64,000 nt of DNA from JACVRW01 sp963812415 (lineage in GTDB: Bacteria > Actinomycetota > Thermoleophilia > Solirubrobacterales > Thermoleophilaceae): assembly GCA_963812415.1 (NCBI GenBank), contig CAWEVH010000004.1:1-64000 (forward strand), written 5' to 3'. Each line of letters begins with the position of its first letter. Position 1 is the stretch's first letter. This document shows positions 41,906 to 49,376 of the stretch, piece by piece. A program made the position numbers and the translations under genes. The notes below the pieces were generated by a model that made no database searches, was not told where the DNA came from, and saw only the letters and a program-made list of their open reading frames with translations.

Positions 41906-43272
41906 CCGCCGCGCTCGAGCAGCGCCACGCACTCGATGTGCGGCGTCTGCGGGAACATGTCCACTGGCCGCACGGTCCGTAGCTCGTAGCCCGCGTCCAC
42001 CATCTGGCGGGCATTCGGGGCGAGCGTGGTGGCATTGCAGGACACGTAGACGATCCGGCTCGCCTCGGCCTCGAGCATCCGGCGCACGACCTTCTGCGAG
42101 AGCCCGGCGCGCGGCGGATCGACCACCACCACGTCCGGCCGACCCGACTTCTCGAGCAGCGGGCGCATCGCCAGTCGCACGTCGCCGGCGAAGAAGCTCG
42201 CGTTGTCGATGCCGTTCAGGCGGGCGTTCTCGATCGCGTCCGCCACAGCGGCCTCCACGATCTCGACGCCCCAGACCTCGCCGGCGTCGAGCGCCATCGC
42301 GAGCGCGATCGTGCCGATCCCGCAGAACAGGTCGAGCACCTTCTCGCGCCCGCTCAGCCCCGCGAGCGCCACGGCCTCGCCGTAGAGGCGCTCGGCCATC
42401 TCGGTGTTGGTCTGGAAGAAGGCGTCCGGGGAGATGCGGAAGCGCAGCCCCGAGAGCTCCTCCTCGATGTACGCGCCGGCGCCCTTCACGACCTGCGTCT
42501 CGCCCGAGCGCGTGGTCTCGGCGACGCTGTCGGCGCGCGTCCACAGGAAGGCGTCGGCGGGAGTGACCGCCGCCAGCTCGTCGACGCGGAACGACGACCC
42601 GGGGCTCGTGACCACGCGCGCCTGGAGTTGACCGGTGCGCCTGCCCTCGCGCACCACGAGGTTGCGCAGGAGCCCGTTCTGGTCGCGCCGGTCCCAGGCG
42701 GTGAGGCCCTCCGCGCGGCACCAGTTGCCGACCGCCGTGCGCAGCTCGTCCACGCGCTCGGAGGCGAGGATGTCCTCGGGAACCGCGTCGATCACGTCCC
42801 AGCGGCCCGGCCGGTGGAAGCCGAGCACGAGCTCGGCGTCGTCGTCCTCGCCGAACGAGTACTCGAGCTTGTTGCGGTAGCGCAGCTGCTCGAGCGCGGG
42901 GACGATGGGCTCGACCGGCGGGCTCTCGAAGCGCCCGATGCGCTCGAGCGCATCGCGCACCTGCGCCTCCTTCTCGGCGAGCTGGCGCTCGTACGGGAGC
43001 ACCTGCCAGGGCGCGCCCGGGTGGGGCGCCACGGGCTCGACCCGGTCCGGGCTCGGCGCGAGCAGCTCCAGCGTGTCGGCCTCCGCGAACGAGCGCTTCG
43101 ACTTGGTCACCCGCGCACGCACGCGATCGCCCGGCACCGCGCCCCGGACGAACACCACGTAGCCGTCCGTGCGCGCGACCCCCGCCCCGCCGTGGGCGAG
43201 GCGGTCGATCGTGAGCTCGAGCTCGTCGCCCGAGCGCGGGCGCGTGCGCTGGCTTGCCTCGGCACCGCTCAT
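41902..43272 (-). CDS. 23S rRNA (uracil-C5)-methyltransferase, RlmCD/RumA type
   Basis: The 456-residue SAM-dependent RNA methyltransferase has a TRAM domain (ELTIDRLAHGGAGVARTDGY, about 18-75), then YRNKLEYSFG, FRISPDAFFQTNTEMAERLY, and the SAM site KVLDLFCGIGTIALAMA. The catalytic region is VVVDPPRAGL and the nucleophile Cys is in IVYVSCNATTLAPN; MFPQTPHIECVALLER ends it. The N-terminal [4Fe-4S] cysteines of RumA-type enzymes are missing: that region reads APHPGAPWQVLPYERQL. A TAGCCT box on its strand (complement of 43281-43286) lies eight bases before the ATG. Confidence 0.88.
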   Translation of the reverse strand: MSGAEASQRTRPRSGDELELTIDRLAHGGAGVARTDGYVVFVRGAVPGDRVRARVTKSKRSFAEADTLELLAPSPDRVEPVAPHPGAPWQVLPYERQLAEKEAQVRDALERIGRFESPPVEPIVPALEQLRYRNKLEYSFGEDDDAELVLGFHRPGRWDVIDAVPEDILASERVDELRTAVGNWCRAEGLTAWDRRDQNGLLRNLVVREGRRTGQLQARVVTSPGSSFRVDELAAVTPADAFLWTRADSVAETTRSGETQVVKGAGAYIEEELSGLRFRISPDAFFQTNTEMAERLYGEAVALAGLSGREKVLDLFCGIGTIALAMALDAGEVWGVEIVEAAVADAIENARLNGIDNASFFAGDVRLAMRPLLEKSGRPDVVVVDPPRAGLSQKVVRRMLEAEASRIVYVSCNATTLAPNARQMVDAGYELRTVRPVDMFPQTPHIECVALLERGG

Positions 43273-43300
43273 CGCGGTCGAGGCTAGTGACCGCCGCTCG

Positions 43301-44035
43301 TTAGGCGAGCTTCTTCTCGATCGCGTTCAGGATCGTCTTGCGGTTGGCGTTGCGCTTCTCGTGGTCGCGGACCTTGCGCAGCTGGGCCGGCGTGAGGTCG
43401 GAGAGTCGCGTCTGGATCTGCGCGGCGTTCAGGTCGTCGTACTCGAGGATCGGGAAGTTGGGTCCCACCCCCGCCGCCCGCCGCGCCTTGTCCACCGTCG
43501 CGAGTGCCGGGGAGGCCGCTCGCGCGGCCCGGCCACGGGCTCCGCTCGCCCGCTTGCGGGCGTCCTTGGCGGCGCTCCCGGCGCGCTTGCGCGCCCCGGC
43601 GGTGCGACCCTCGATCTCGTCGCGACCGCGTCCGAGCAGCTGCTCGAGGTCGCCGAGCACGTCGTCGGTCTGCTTGCGCCCGCGCTTCACGAGGTCCGCC
43701 GCGATCGTGCGGGCACCCTTGGCGGTGATCTGGCCGTTCTTCACGGCCTCGTCGAGCGCCTCCTCGATGCGGTCGCGGCTCAGCATCACGATGCCGGCGG
43801 GGCGGATCAGGTGCGTGCGAAGCGCGTCGCGCAGCTCGGCCACCGTCTTGGCCTCGACGCCCGCCTTGGCGGCCGGCTTCGTTGCCGCCCGCGCGGTGCT
43901 CGTGGCCGTCTTCTGGGCTCGCTGCTGGCGCCCGCGGGCCTGGCCGCCCTTCTTTGCGGCTGCGCTCCGCTTCGATGCCGGCGCTGCCTTGCGGGCTCCC
44001 CCGCTCGCCTTCTTCGTGGTCCGGCGCTCGGCCAT
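43301..44035 (-). CDS. Lys/Ala-rich basic protein, histone- or phasin-like
   Basis: The 244-residue protein begins MAERRTTKKASGGARKAAPA and is strongly Lys/Ala/Arg-rich for the first 60 residues, like histone-H1-type tails. A helical middle follows (ELRDALRTHLIRPAGIVMLS, a region rich in Lys, Asp and Glu), then a second basic stretch, KRAGSAAKDARKRASGARGR. The C-terminal DLNAAQIQTRLSDLTPAQLR with KVRDHEKRNANRKTILNAIE recurs in actinobacterial proteins. DNA binding or a nucleoid role is inferred from composition; a phasin-like role is an alternative. The ATG at 44035 begins the Lys-rich tail. Confidence 0.65.
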   Translation of the reverse strand: MAERRTTKKASGGARKAAPASKRSAAAKKGGQARGRQQRAQKTATSTARAATKPAAKAGVEAKTVAELRDALRTHLIRPAGIVMLSRDRIEEALDEAVKNGQITAKGARTIAADLVKRGRKQTDDVLGDLEQLLGRGRDEIEGRTAGARKRAGSAAKDARKRASGARGRAARAASPALATVDKARRAAGVGPNFPILEYDDLNAAQIQTRLSDLTPAQLRKVRDHEKRNANRKTILNAIEKKLA

Positions 44036-44079
44036 CCTCGCTCTCTCCTCGGTCTCGACGTTCGTGGGTCCGGCGCGGA

Positions 44080-44916
44080 CTATCCCAGCTTGCCCCCGGC
44101 CGTGCGGAACTCCGCGCTCACCGGCGCGTGGTCGGAGAGCCTGATGCGCCGGCCGGCCGGCCCGGGCAGCTCGCGCCGCTCCGCCGCCAGCCGCCGAGGC
44201 GGCTCCTCGACCTCCAGTCCGCGTGCCAGCAGATGGTCGATCGCGTCCGGCGCGGTCGGCTCGCGCAGGCCCAGGCCGTCGCCCAGCACGGCGAACGGCT
44301 CCGGGTTGCGTGCAGGGCGCAGGTTGAGGTCGCCGCCGAAGACGAGCGGGTCGCCGGCCGACCACTCGAGCGCGCACTTGGCCGCCCGCACCACCTCGGC
44401 GCCGGCCAGTTCGGGGAGTCCGGCAGACGCATGGAGGTTGGCCACGCAGAGCGTCTCGGCCGTCCCGGGCAGCGCCACGCGAGCCCAGTGCATCCGCCGC
44501 TGCTCGGGCTTCCAGGCGATCGTGAGCTTGTTGCGAGCGACGATGCGGGCCGGGTGGCGCACCAGGATCTGGTTCGAGCCACCCTCGCTGGAGGCGAGCA
44601 GGTCCGGGTTCAGGTCCGCGAGGCGGCGCTGGAGCGGCGGCAGCCAGTTCCGCGAGGTGAGCACGCGCACGCCGCTCGAGCGGGTGCGGAGGCAGAGCTC
44701 GCGAAACCAGCGCGGCGGGGCCTCCTGGAGCAGGGCCACGTCCCATCCCTCGAGGCCGTCGAGCACACGCGCGAATTCATCGAGGAGCGGCCGGTTGACC
44801 TGGGCATAGGCGGCGCCCAGCTCGGTGCGCCCGAACAGACGGGAGCGCCAGGTGAAGAGCGCTGGATCCGGGGGGAAGTCGCGACCGTGGTAGAGGTTCC
44901 AGCTGAGGACTCGCAT
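44080..44916 (-). CDS. Cytoplasmic endo/exonuclease/phosphatase-fold protein
   Basis: The 278-residue EEP protein has no signal peptide. MRVLSWNLYHGRDFPP has the Asn motif, WDVALLQEAPPRWF the metal Glu, LCVANLHASAG the NLH motif, LVFGGDLNLRP the Asp-x-Asn, and IRLSDHAPVSAEF the final Asp-His. The pair AIDHLLARGL near the end supports an intact active site. DNA-repair nuclease (exonuclease III-like) or phosphodiesterase roles are both possible. Its ATG shares the bases CATG with the ATG of argF on the other strand. Confidence 0.85.
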   Translation of the reverse strand: MRVLSWNLYHGRDFPPDPALFTWRSRLFGRTELGAAYAQVNRPLLDEFARVLDGLEGWDVALLQEAPPRWFRELCLRTRSSGVRVLTSRNWLPPLQRRLADLNPDLLASSEGGSNQILVRHPARIVARNKLTIAWKPEQRRMHWARVALPGTAETLCVANLHASAGLPELAGAEVVRAAKCALEWSAGDPLVFGGDLNLRPARNPEPFAVLGDGLGLREPTAPDAIDHLLARGLEVEEPPRRLAAERRELPGPAGRRIRLSDHAPVSAEFRTAGGKLG

Positions 44917-45781
44917 GCAGACCAGGCACTTCCTTACTGGCGCGGAGCTTACGACCGCCGAGCAGCGGGCGCTGATCGAGCGCGCGCTCGAGCTGAAGGC
45001 CGACCGCGGCGGCTCGCGGGCGCTCGCCGGCAAGAGCGTGGCGCTCGTGTTCGACAAGCCCTCGACGCGCACGCGCGTGTCGTTCGAGGTGGGTGTGGGC
45101 GAGCTGGGCGGCCGGCCGCTCGTCCTGCGCGAGGGGGAGTTGCAGCTGGCCCGCGGCGAGTCGCCGCGCGACACCGCGCTCGTGCTCTCGCGCATGGTGC
45201 ACGCGATCGGGATCCGTACCGGGCCGCACTCGACGGTGGAGGAGCTCGCCGAGCACTCGCAGGTCCCCGTGATCAACATGCTCACCCACGAGCACCACCC
45301 CTGCCAGGCGCTCGCCGACCTGATGACGCTGCGCGAGCGCTTCGGGACGCTCGAGGGACTCAAGCTCGCCTACGTCGGCGACGGCAACAACATGGCGCGC
45401 TCGCTGCTCGTCGCCGGCCAGGTGGCGGGCGTGGAGGTGGCGGTGGGCTCGCCTCCCGAGCTGTCGCTCCCAGAGGCGCCCGGCATCGAGGCGGCCGAGG
45501 CGGTGCGCGGCGCCCATGCCCTCTACACCGACGTGTGGGTGAGCATGGGCGACGAGGACGACGCCGAGCGGCGCCGCGCGCTGCTCGAGCCCTACCGGCT
45601 GGACGAGGCGCTGCTGGCCGGCGCTCGTGACGACGCGATCGTGCTGCACTGCCTGCCCGCCCACCCGGGCGAGGAGATCAGCGCCGGTCTGCTGTACGGC
45701 GAGCGCTCCGCGGTGTGGGACCAGGCGGAGAACCGTCTGCACGCCCAGAAGGCGTTGCTCGAGCTGCTCCTGGCGGCTTAA
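44915..45781 (+). CDS. argF: Ornithine carbamoyltransferase (short form)
   Basis: ArgF makes citrulline from ornithine and carbamoyl phosphate. FDKPSTRTRVSFEVGVGELG has the carbamoyl-phosphate STRTR motif; HEHHPCQALADLMTL and LAYVGDGNNMARSLL fit OTC. The ornithine loop is VSMGDEDD and the late motif is HCLPAHPGEE, with Pro in place of the Arg usually seen in HCLPAHRG. At 288 residues it is shorter than most OTCs (about 300-335). No other arginine gene is adjacent, so a different carbamoyltransferase is not excluded. The start codon overlaps that of the divergent EEP gene. Confidence 0.9.
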   Translation: MQTRHFLTGAELTTAEQRALIERALELKADRGGSRALAGKSVALVFDKPSTRTRVSFEVGVGELGGRPLVLREGELQLARGESPRDTALVLSRMVHAIGIRTGPHSTVEELAEHSQVPVINMLTHEHHPCQALADLMTLRERFGTLEGLKLAYVGDGNNMARSLLVAGQVAGVEVAVGSPPELSLPEAPGIEAAEAVRGAHALYTDVWVSMGDEDDAERRRALLEPYRLDEALLAGARDDAIVLHCLPAHPGEEISAGLLYGERSAVWDQAENRLHAQKALLELLLAA

Positions 45782-45856
45782 CGAAATATTCGCGCCGCCG
45801 GACACGTCCCTCCGGTCTAGGCTTCGAGTTACCGTCCCCGGAGGAGGTCCCCCCAT

Positions 45857-46294
45857 ATGAAGAAGTGGATCGCGCTGCTCCTCGCCTGCCTCGCCCTCGG
45901 CCTCGTGTTCGCGGGCTGCGGCGACGACGACGACGATGATGGCGGCGGCTCAAATGACACCCAGCAGCCCGCCGGCGAGGGCGAGGGCGGCGTGCAGGAG
46001 TCAGGTGAGCCCGAGACCACCGGCAGCGGTGCCCAGGTCGGCATGGCGAGCATCCAGTTCGAGCCGGCCGAGATCGAGGTGAACGCCGGGGACACCATCA
46101 CCTTCACGAACAACGAGGCGGTGCCGCACGACGTGCACAAGACGAGCGGCCCCGGCGCCGACTTCAAGTCCGGACCGACCGGCGGCATGCAGGAGGGCGA
46201 CACCTTCAAGCTCACGCTCGACAAGGCCGGCACCTACGAGTACGTCTGCAACGTGCACGCGCCCGGCATGGCCGGACAGATCATGGTGAAGTAG
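45857..46294 (+). CDS. Cupredoxin (plastocyanin-like) lipoprotein
   Basis: The 145-residue protein has an ATG preceded by GGAGG 12 bases upstream. A lipoprotein signal (MKKWIALLLACLALGLVFAGC) is followed by an Asp run (GDDDDDDGG) and a Gly/Glu/Gln-rich linker. The cupredoxin domain (about 58-145) has copper ligands in NEAVPHDVH and YVCNVHAPGM: His, Cys, His and Met of a type 1 centre. It is probably a membrane-anchored electron carrier or copper protein. An inverted repeat in the 75-base gap after argF could end the argF transcript. Confidence 0.93.
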   Translation: MKKWIALLLACLALGLVFAGCGDDDDDDGGGSNDTQQPAGEGEGGVQESGEPETTGSGAQVGMASIQFEPAEIEVNAGDTITFTNNEAVPHDVHKTSGPGADFKSGPTGGMQEGDTFKLTLDKAGTYEYVCNVHAPGMAGQIMVK

Positions 46295-46347
46295 ACCGGG
46301 GCTCGCGGCTGCCCCCGCGGCGCCTGGCCGGCGGCCGGTATCCGGCT

Positions 46348-46842
46348 CTACTCGGCCGGCCGGCGGCGCAGGCCGAAGCCCCGCAGCACGAGCAGCGCGG
46401 TCTCTCCCAGCCCCCCGCGGGACGGGAGCAGGCCGAGCTGCGTGGCGGCGTCGTAGAGGTCGAAGAAGCCGCGTGCCCTGCGCACGGCGCCGTCGCTCAG
46501 CTCCATGAAGTGCAGCCCGTGCAGACTCACGAAGCGGTCCGTGGCCGGGATCATCTGCCCGATGTCGCCGTGATGGCTGCCGAGCGCGCGCCAGGCCACG
46601 CAGACGTGCGTCCCCCGCACGAGCGCCGGGGCGGTGGCCTCGATCCGCAGGTCGGGAAACGCCGAGCGCAGGCCCAGCGCGTGGCGGTCGAGCGCGTCCA
46701 CCCCGCGCAGCGGGTCGACCGCCACCGGGTCCTCGTAGGCCACGTCCGGGGTGCAGCAGGCCTCGAAGCCGGCACCCTGCCAGCCCGCGCGCCAGCGATC
46801 CGCCAGCGCGTCGACCGCCGAGCGCTCGAGCTCGCCGCTCAC
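46348..46842 (-). CDS. SnoaL-like polyketide-cyclase-fold protein
   Basis: The 164-residue protein of the NTF2-like superfamily has a helical start (AVDALADRWRAGWQGAGFEA), CTPDVAYEDPVAVDPLRGVD, LRSAFPDLRIEATAPALVRG and VAWRALGSHHGDIGQMIPAT. The SnoaL subfamily includes polyketide cyclases, but many members have unknown substrates. The GTG start overlaps the thiG stop, so it sits as the fourth gene behind the TPP riboswitch. A link to thiamine is possible but unproven. Confidence 0.75.
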   Translation of the reverse strand: MSGELERSAVDALADRWRAGWQGAGFEACCTPDVAYEDPVAVDPLRGVDALDRHALGLRSAFPDLRIEATAPALVRGTHVCVAWRALGSHHGDIGQMIPATDRFVSLHGLHFMELSDGAVRRARGFFDLYDAATQLGLLPSRGGLGETALLVLRGFGLRRRPAE

Positions 46843-47603
46843 GCCAGCTCGGCCACTCCCTCCTCGGGCGAGGAGGGGTGCGCGTACAGCCGCCGGGGAA
46901 TGCGCCCGGCCGCGCGGGCCTCGTGGCCGGCCTCGACCGCCTTGCGCATCGCGCGGGCCATCGCCGCCGGATCGGCCGCACGCGAGATCGCGCTCGCCAG
47001 CAGCACCGCGTCGCAGCCTTCCTCCATGGCGAGCGCGGCGTCGGAGGCCGTGCCGATGCCGGCGTCGAGGATCACCGGCACGCGCGCCGCCTCGACGATC
47101 AGCCGCAGGTTGTAGACGTTGTTGATCCCCATGCCGCTGCCGATCGGCGAGCCGAGCGGCATCACCGCCGAGCAGCCGGCGTCCTCGAGGCGCCGCGCGA
47201 GGATCGGGTCGTCGTTGGTGTAGGGAAGGACCGTGAAGCCATCCGCCACGAGCTCTTCCGCCGCGTTCAGGAGCTCGGCCGGGTCAGGAAGCAGCGTCCG
47301 GTCGTCGCCGATCACCTCGAGCTTCACCCAGTCGCTGCCGAGCGCCTCGCGCGCGAGCTTGGCGGTGGTCACCGCCTCGCGCGCGGTGAAGCAGCCGGCG
47401 GTGTTCGGCAGCACGTCGATGCCGGCCTGCTCGAGCACGTCGACGATCGAGCCCGGCGCACTCGGGTCCACCCGGCGCATCGCGACGGTCGCCAGCTCGG
47501 CCCCCGACTCCGCGGCGGCTCCGGCCAGTGCCTCCATGCTGCGAAAGCCGCCCGTGCCGAGGATGAGCCGCGACTCGAATGTGCGTCCCGCGATCTCGAA
47601 CAT
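46839..47603 (-). CDS. thiG: Thiazole synthase
   Basis: ThiG forms the thiazole phosphate from DXP, dehydroglycine and ThiS thiocarboxylate. It has 254 residues. FEIAGRTFESRLILGTGGFR opens the barrel, ELATVAMRRVDPS and VLPNTAGCFTAREAVTTAKL follow, WVKLEVIGDDRTLLPDP contains the Schiff-base Lys, and GMGINNVYNL and VILDAGIGTASDAALAMEEG finish it. The ATG overlaps the thiS stop by one base (TGATG). Confidence 0.97.
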   Translation of the reverse strand: MFEIAGRTFESRLILGTGGFRSMEALAGAAAESGAELATVAMRRVDPSAPGSIVDVLEQAGIDVLPNTAGCFTAREAVTTAKLAREALGSDWVKLEVIGDDRTLLPDPAELLNAAEELVADGFTVLPYTNDDPILARRLEDAGCSAVMPLGSPIGSGMGINNVYNLRLIVEAARVPVILDAGIGTASDAALAMEEGCDAVLLASAISRAADPAAMARAMRKAVEAGHEARAAGRIPRRLYAHPSSPEEGVAELA

Positions 47604-47815
47604 CAGCTGCCCCCCTGCACCGCGCGCAGCACCTCGACCTGCTGGCCCTCGCGCACCTCGGTCGTGGTCCACGCGCCGCGCGGCACCACCTCGCCGTCGA
47701 CCGCCACCGCCACGCCGCGGCCGTCGTCCGGGGCGCCCGCCGCGCGCACGGCGGCGTCGACCGTCGCGGGCGCCGGCAGCTCGAGCGACTCGCCGTTCAG
47801 GATCACGGCGGTCAT
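47603..47815 (-). CDS. thiS: Sulfur carrier protein ThiS
   Basis: ThiS carries sulfur as a C-terminal thiocarboxylate. The 70-residue ubiquitin-like protein begins MTAVILNGESLELPAPATVD. It ends AVQGGS rather than the usual Gly-Gly: one Ser follows the GG pair, so trimming, an alternative stop, or a base error may be involved. The ATG overlaps the thiO stop by four bases. Confidence 0.92.
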   Translation of the reverse strand: MTAVILNGESLELPAPATVDAAVRAAGAPDDGRGVAVAVDGEVVPRGAWTTTEVREGQQVEVLRAVQGGS

Positions 47816-48966
47816 GCGCGCGCCACCGGTCGGTCGAAGCGGGCGGGCGCCAGCGAGGCGAGCAGCTCGTCGGGCTCGCGTCCGGCCAGGAGCGCGGCCA
47901 CGGCGTCGCCGGTGTAGGGGGCGAGGAGCACGCCGTTGCGCCAGTGGCCGCTGGCCCACACGAGGCCGTCGAGCTCGCCGGCGCCGATCAGCGGCCGGTT
48001 GTCCGGTGTGGCCGGGCGCAGGCCCGCGCGAGCGCCGAGCAACTCGAGCTCGCCCACCTCGGGAAGCACCTCCCAAGCCGCCTCGAGCAGGCGATAGACG
48101 CCGTCAGCCGTGACGGCGGTGTCGAAGCCCTGCTCCTCCACGGTCGCACCAAGCACGACCCGCCCGTCCGCGCGCGGCACGAGATAGCAGCGCGGCGTGC
48201 GCACGATCCGATCGATCAGCGGCCCGTCGCCGCCGCGCACGCGCAGCTCGAGGATCTGGCCCTTCACCGGGCGGACCGGCGGAGCGCCGCCGCTGTCCGG
48301 CGCGAGCGCGCTGCTCCAGGGGCCCGCCGCCAGCACCACGTGCTCGCACGCGATCGTGCCCGCCGAGCTGCGCACGCCGGTGACCCGGCCGGCGTCGTGC
48401 TCGATCGCCTCGACCTCGACTCCGAGCGCGAGCTCGGCGTGCTCGTCGACCGCGCGCGCGAGCGCTCGGGTGGTGGCCACCGGATCGGCGACGCCGTCGC
48501 CGTGGGCGAGGATGCCGCCGCCGACCCGCGGCGAGAGCCCGGGCTCGAGCTCGCGGCAGCGCGACGGAGTGAGCCACTCGGCCTCCAGACCGAGCGAGCG
48601 CTCGAAGTCGTGCAGTCGCTGGAGCGCCTCGGTGTCGTCGCGGTCGGCCGCCACCACGAGAGCGCCGCTGTCGCGGTAGCCGGTGCCGAGCCCGGTGCGC
48701 TCCTCGAGCTCCGCCGCGAAAGCGGGCCAGAGCTCGCGCGCGGCGAGGTTCACGCGCAGCGGCCCCTCCTCGCCGAAGTCGGCCTCCGTCACCGGGGCGA
48801 GCATCCCGGCGGCCACGCGCGAGGTGGCGGCGCCCGGCTCGTGCTCGCGCTCGACCACGAGCACGGACATGCCGAGCTGCTGCGCCCTCCAGGCACAGGC
48901 GAGACCGATCAGTCCCGCGCCGATCACGACGGCGTCGTAGCGTGTGCTCTGCGGCAGTTGAATCAC
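47812..48966 (-). CDS. thiO: Glycine oxidase ThiO
   Basis: ThiO oxidises glycine to the imine used by ThiG. The 384-residue FAD enzyme has the dinucleotide-binding start YDAVVIGAGLIGLACAWRAQ, SRVAAGMLAPVTE, the DAO-family middle (VGGGILAHGDGVADPVATTR) and the ending GLRPATPDNRPLIGAGE, ASGHWRNGVLLAPYTG. The GTG at 48966 lies directly at the end of the TPP riboswitch, whose last stem contains the ribosome-binding bases, so translation control by TPP is likely. Confidence 0.95.
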   Translation of the reverse strand: MIQLPQSTRYDAVVIGAGLIGLACAWRAQQLGMSVLVVEREHEPGAATSRVAAGMLAPVTEADFGEEGPLRVNLAARELWPAFAAELEERTGLGTGYRDSGALVVAADRDDTEALQRLHDFERSLGLEAEWLTPSRCRELEPGLSPRVGGGILAHGDGVADPVATTRALARAVDEHAELALGVEVEAIEHDAGRVTGVRSSAGTIACEHVVLAAGPWSSALAPDSGGAPPVRPVKGQILELRVRGGDGPLIDRIVRTPRCYLVPRADGRVVLGATVEEQGFDTAVTADGVYRLLEAAWEVLPEVGELELLGARAGLRPATPDNRPLIGAGELDGLVWASGHWRNGVLLAPYTGDAVAALLAGREPDELLASLAPARFDRPVARA

Positions 48967-49060
48967 CTTCCCTTCGCCGGCATTACCCGGGTCAGGTTCG
49001 ACGGTCGGCGGCGCCGCAGCCGCCCTCTCAGCCCGGTCACCCCGAGCTCCCGTTGTCCTC
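48967..49060 (-). ncRNA. TPP riboswitch (thi box)
   Basis: On the minus strand the conserved parts appear in order: GGGGTGACC (complement of 49035-49043), CTGAGAGGG (49023-49031), a GC-rich variable stem, then GAACCTGACCCGGGTAATGC and CCGGCGAAGGGAAG (down to 48967). These are the pyrimidine- and pyrophosphate-sensing segments of the TPP aptamer. The 3' strand GAAGGGAAG abuts the thiO GTG, so ligand binding should hide the ribosome-binding site. It controls thiO-thiS-thiG and probably the SnoaL gene. Confidence 0.95.
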
Positions 49061-49069
49061 CGAGGGAGT

Positions 49070-49285
49070 TTAGAGCCGCCGCGTCGGGTAGTCGTCCGCC
49101 GCCGAGCGGGGCCGATCGCGATCCCCCATGAAGATGATCGCGAGCGAGATCACGAGCCCGATGATTCCCACGATGATGAGGATCAGGCCGACCGTCTGGA
49201 GCTCGATTCCCGAAACCGTCGCGGTGACCGCGTAGCGCAAGATTGCGCCCACCGCGATCAGGAATATCGACGTTCCGATGCCCAT
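49070..49285 (-). CDS. DUF6458-type small membrane protein
   Basis: The 71-residue protein has two membrane helices: GTSIFLIAVGAILRYAV near the start and VGLILIIVGIIGLVISLAII in the middle, with a short charged tail (GDRDRPRSAADDYPTRRL). The MGIGTSIFLIAVGAIL opening is characteristic of the family. The function is unknown. It lies between the riboswitch and the divergent glycosidase-fold gene; its stop is about 10 bases upstream of the riboswitch, so it may share the thi transcript start. Confidence 0.8.
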   Translation of the reverse strand: MGIGTSIFLIAVGAILRYAVTATVSGIELQTVGLILIIVGIIGLVISLAIIFMGDRDRPRSAADDYPTRRL

Positions 49286-49376
49286 GTCTGCTACCCGTAT
49301 AGGTCGACTTGCCGGACGCTAGCAGGGGGGTAGGACCGCAACCGGTCGCGTTCGGCGTGTTGCTACACCGAGTTCG

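Noticed and set aside
46839..47672. Longer thiG starting upstream of 47603
   Set aside because: The extension (to 47672) overlaps thiS and is not needed. MFEIAGRTFESRL at 47603 matches ThiG starts.
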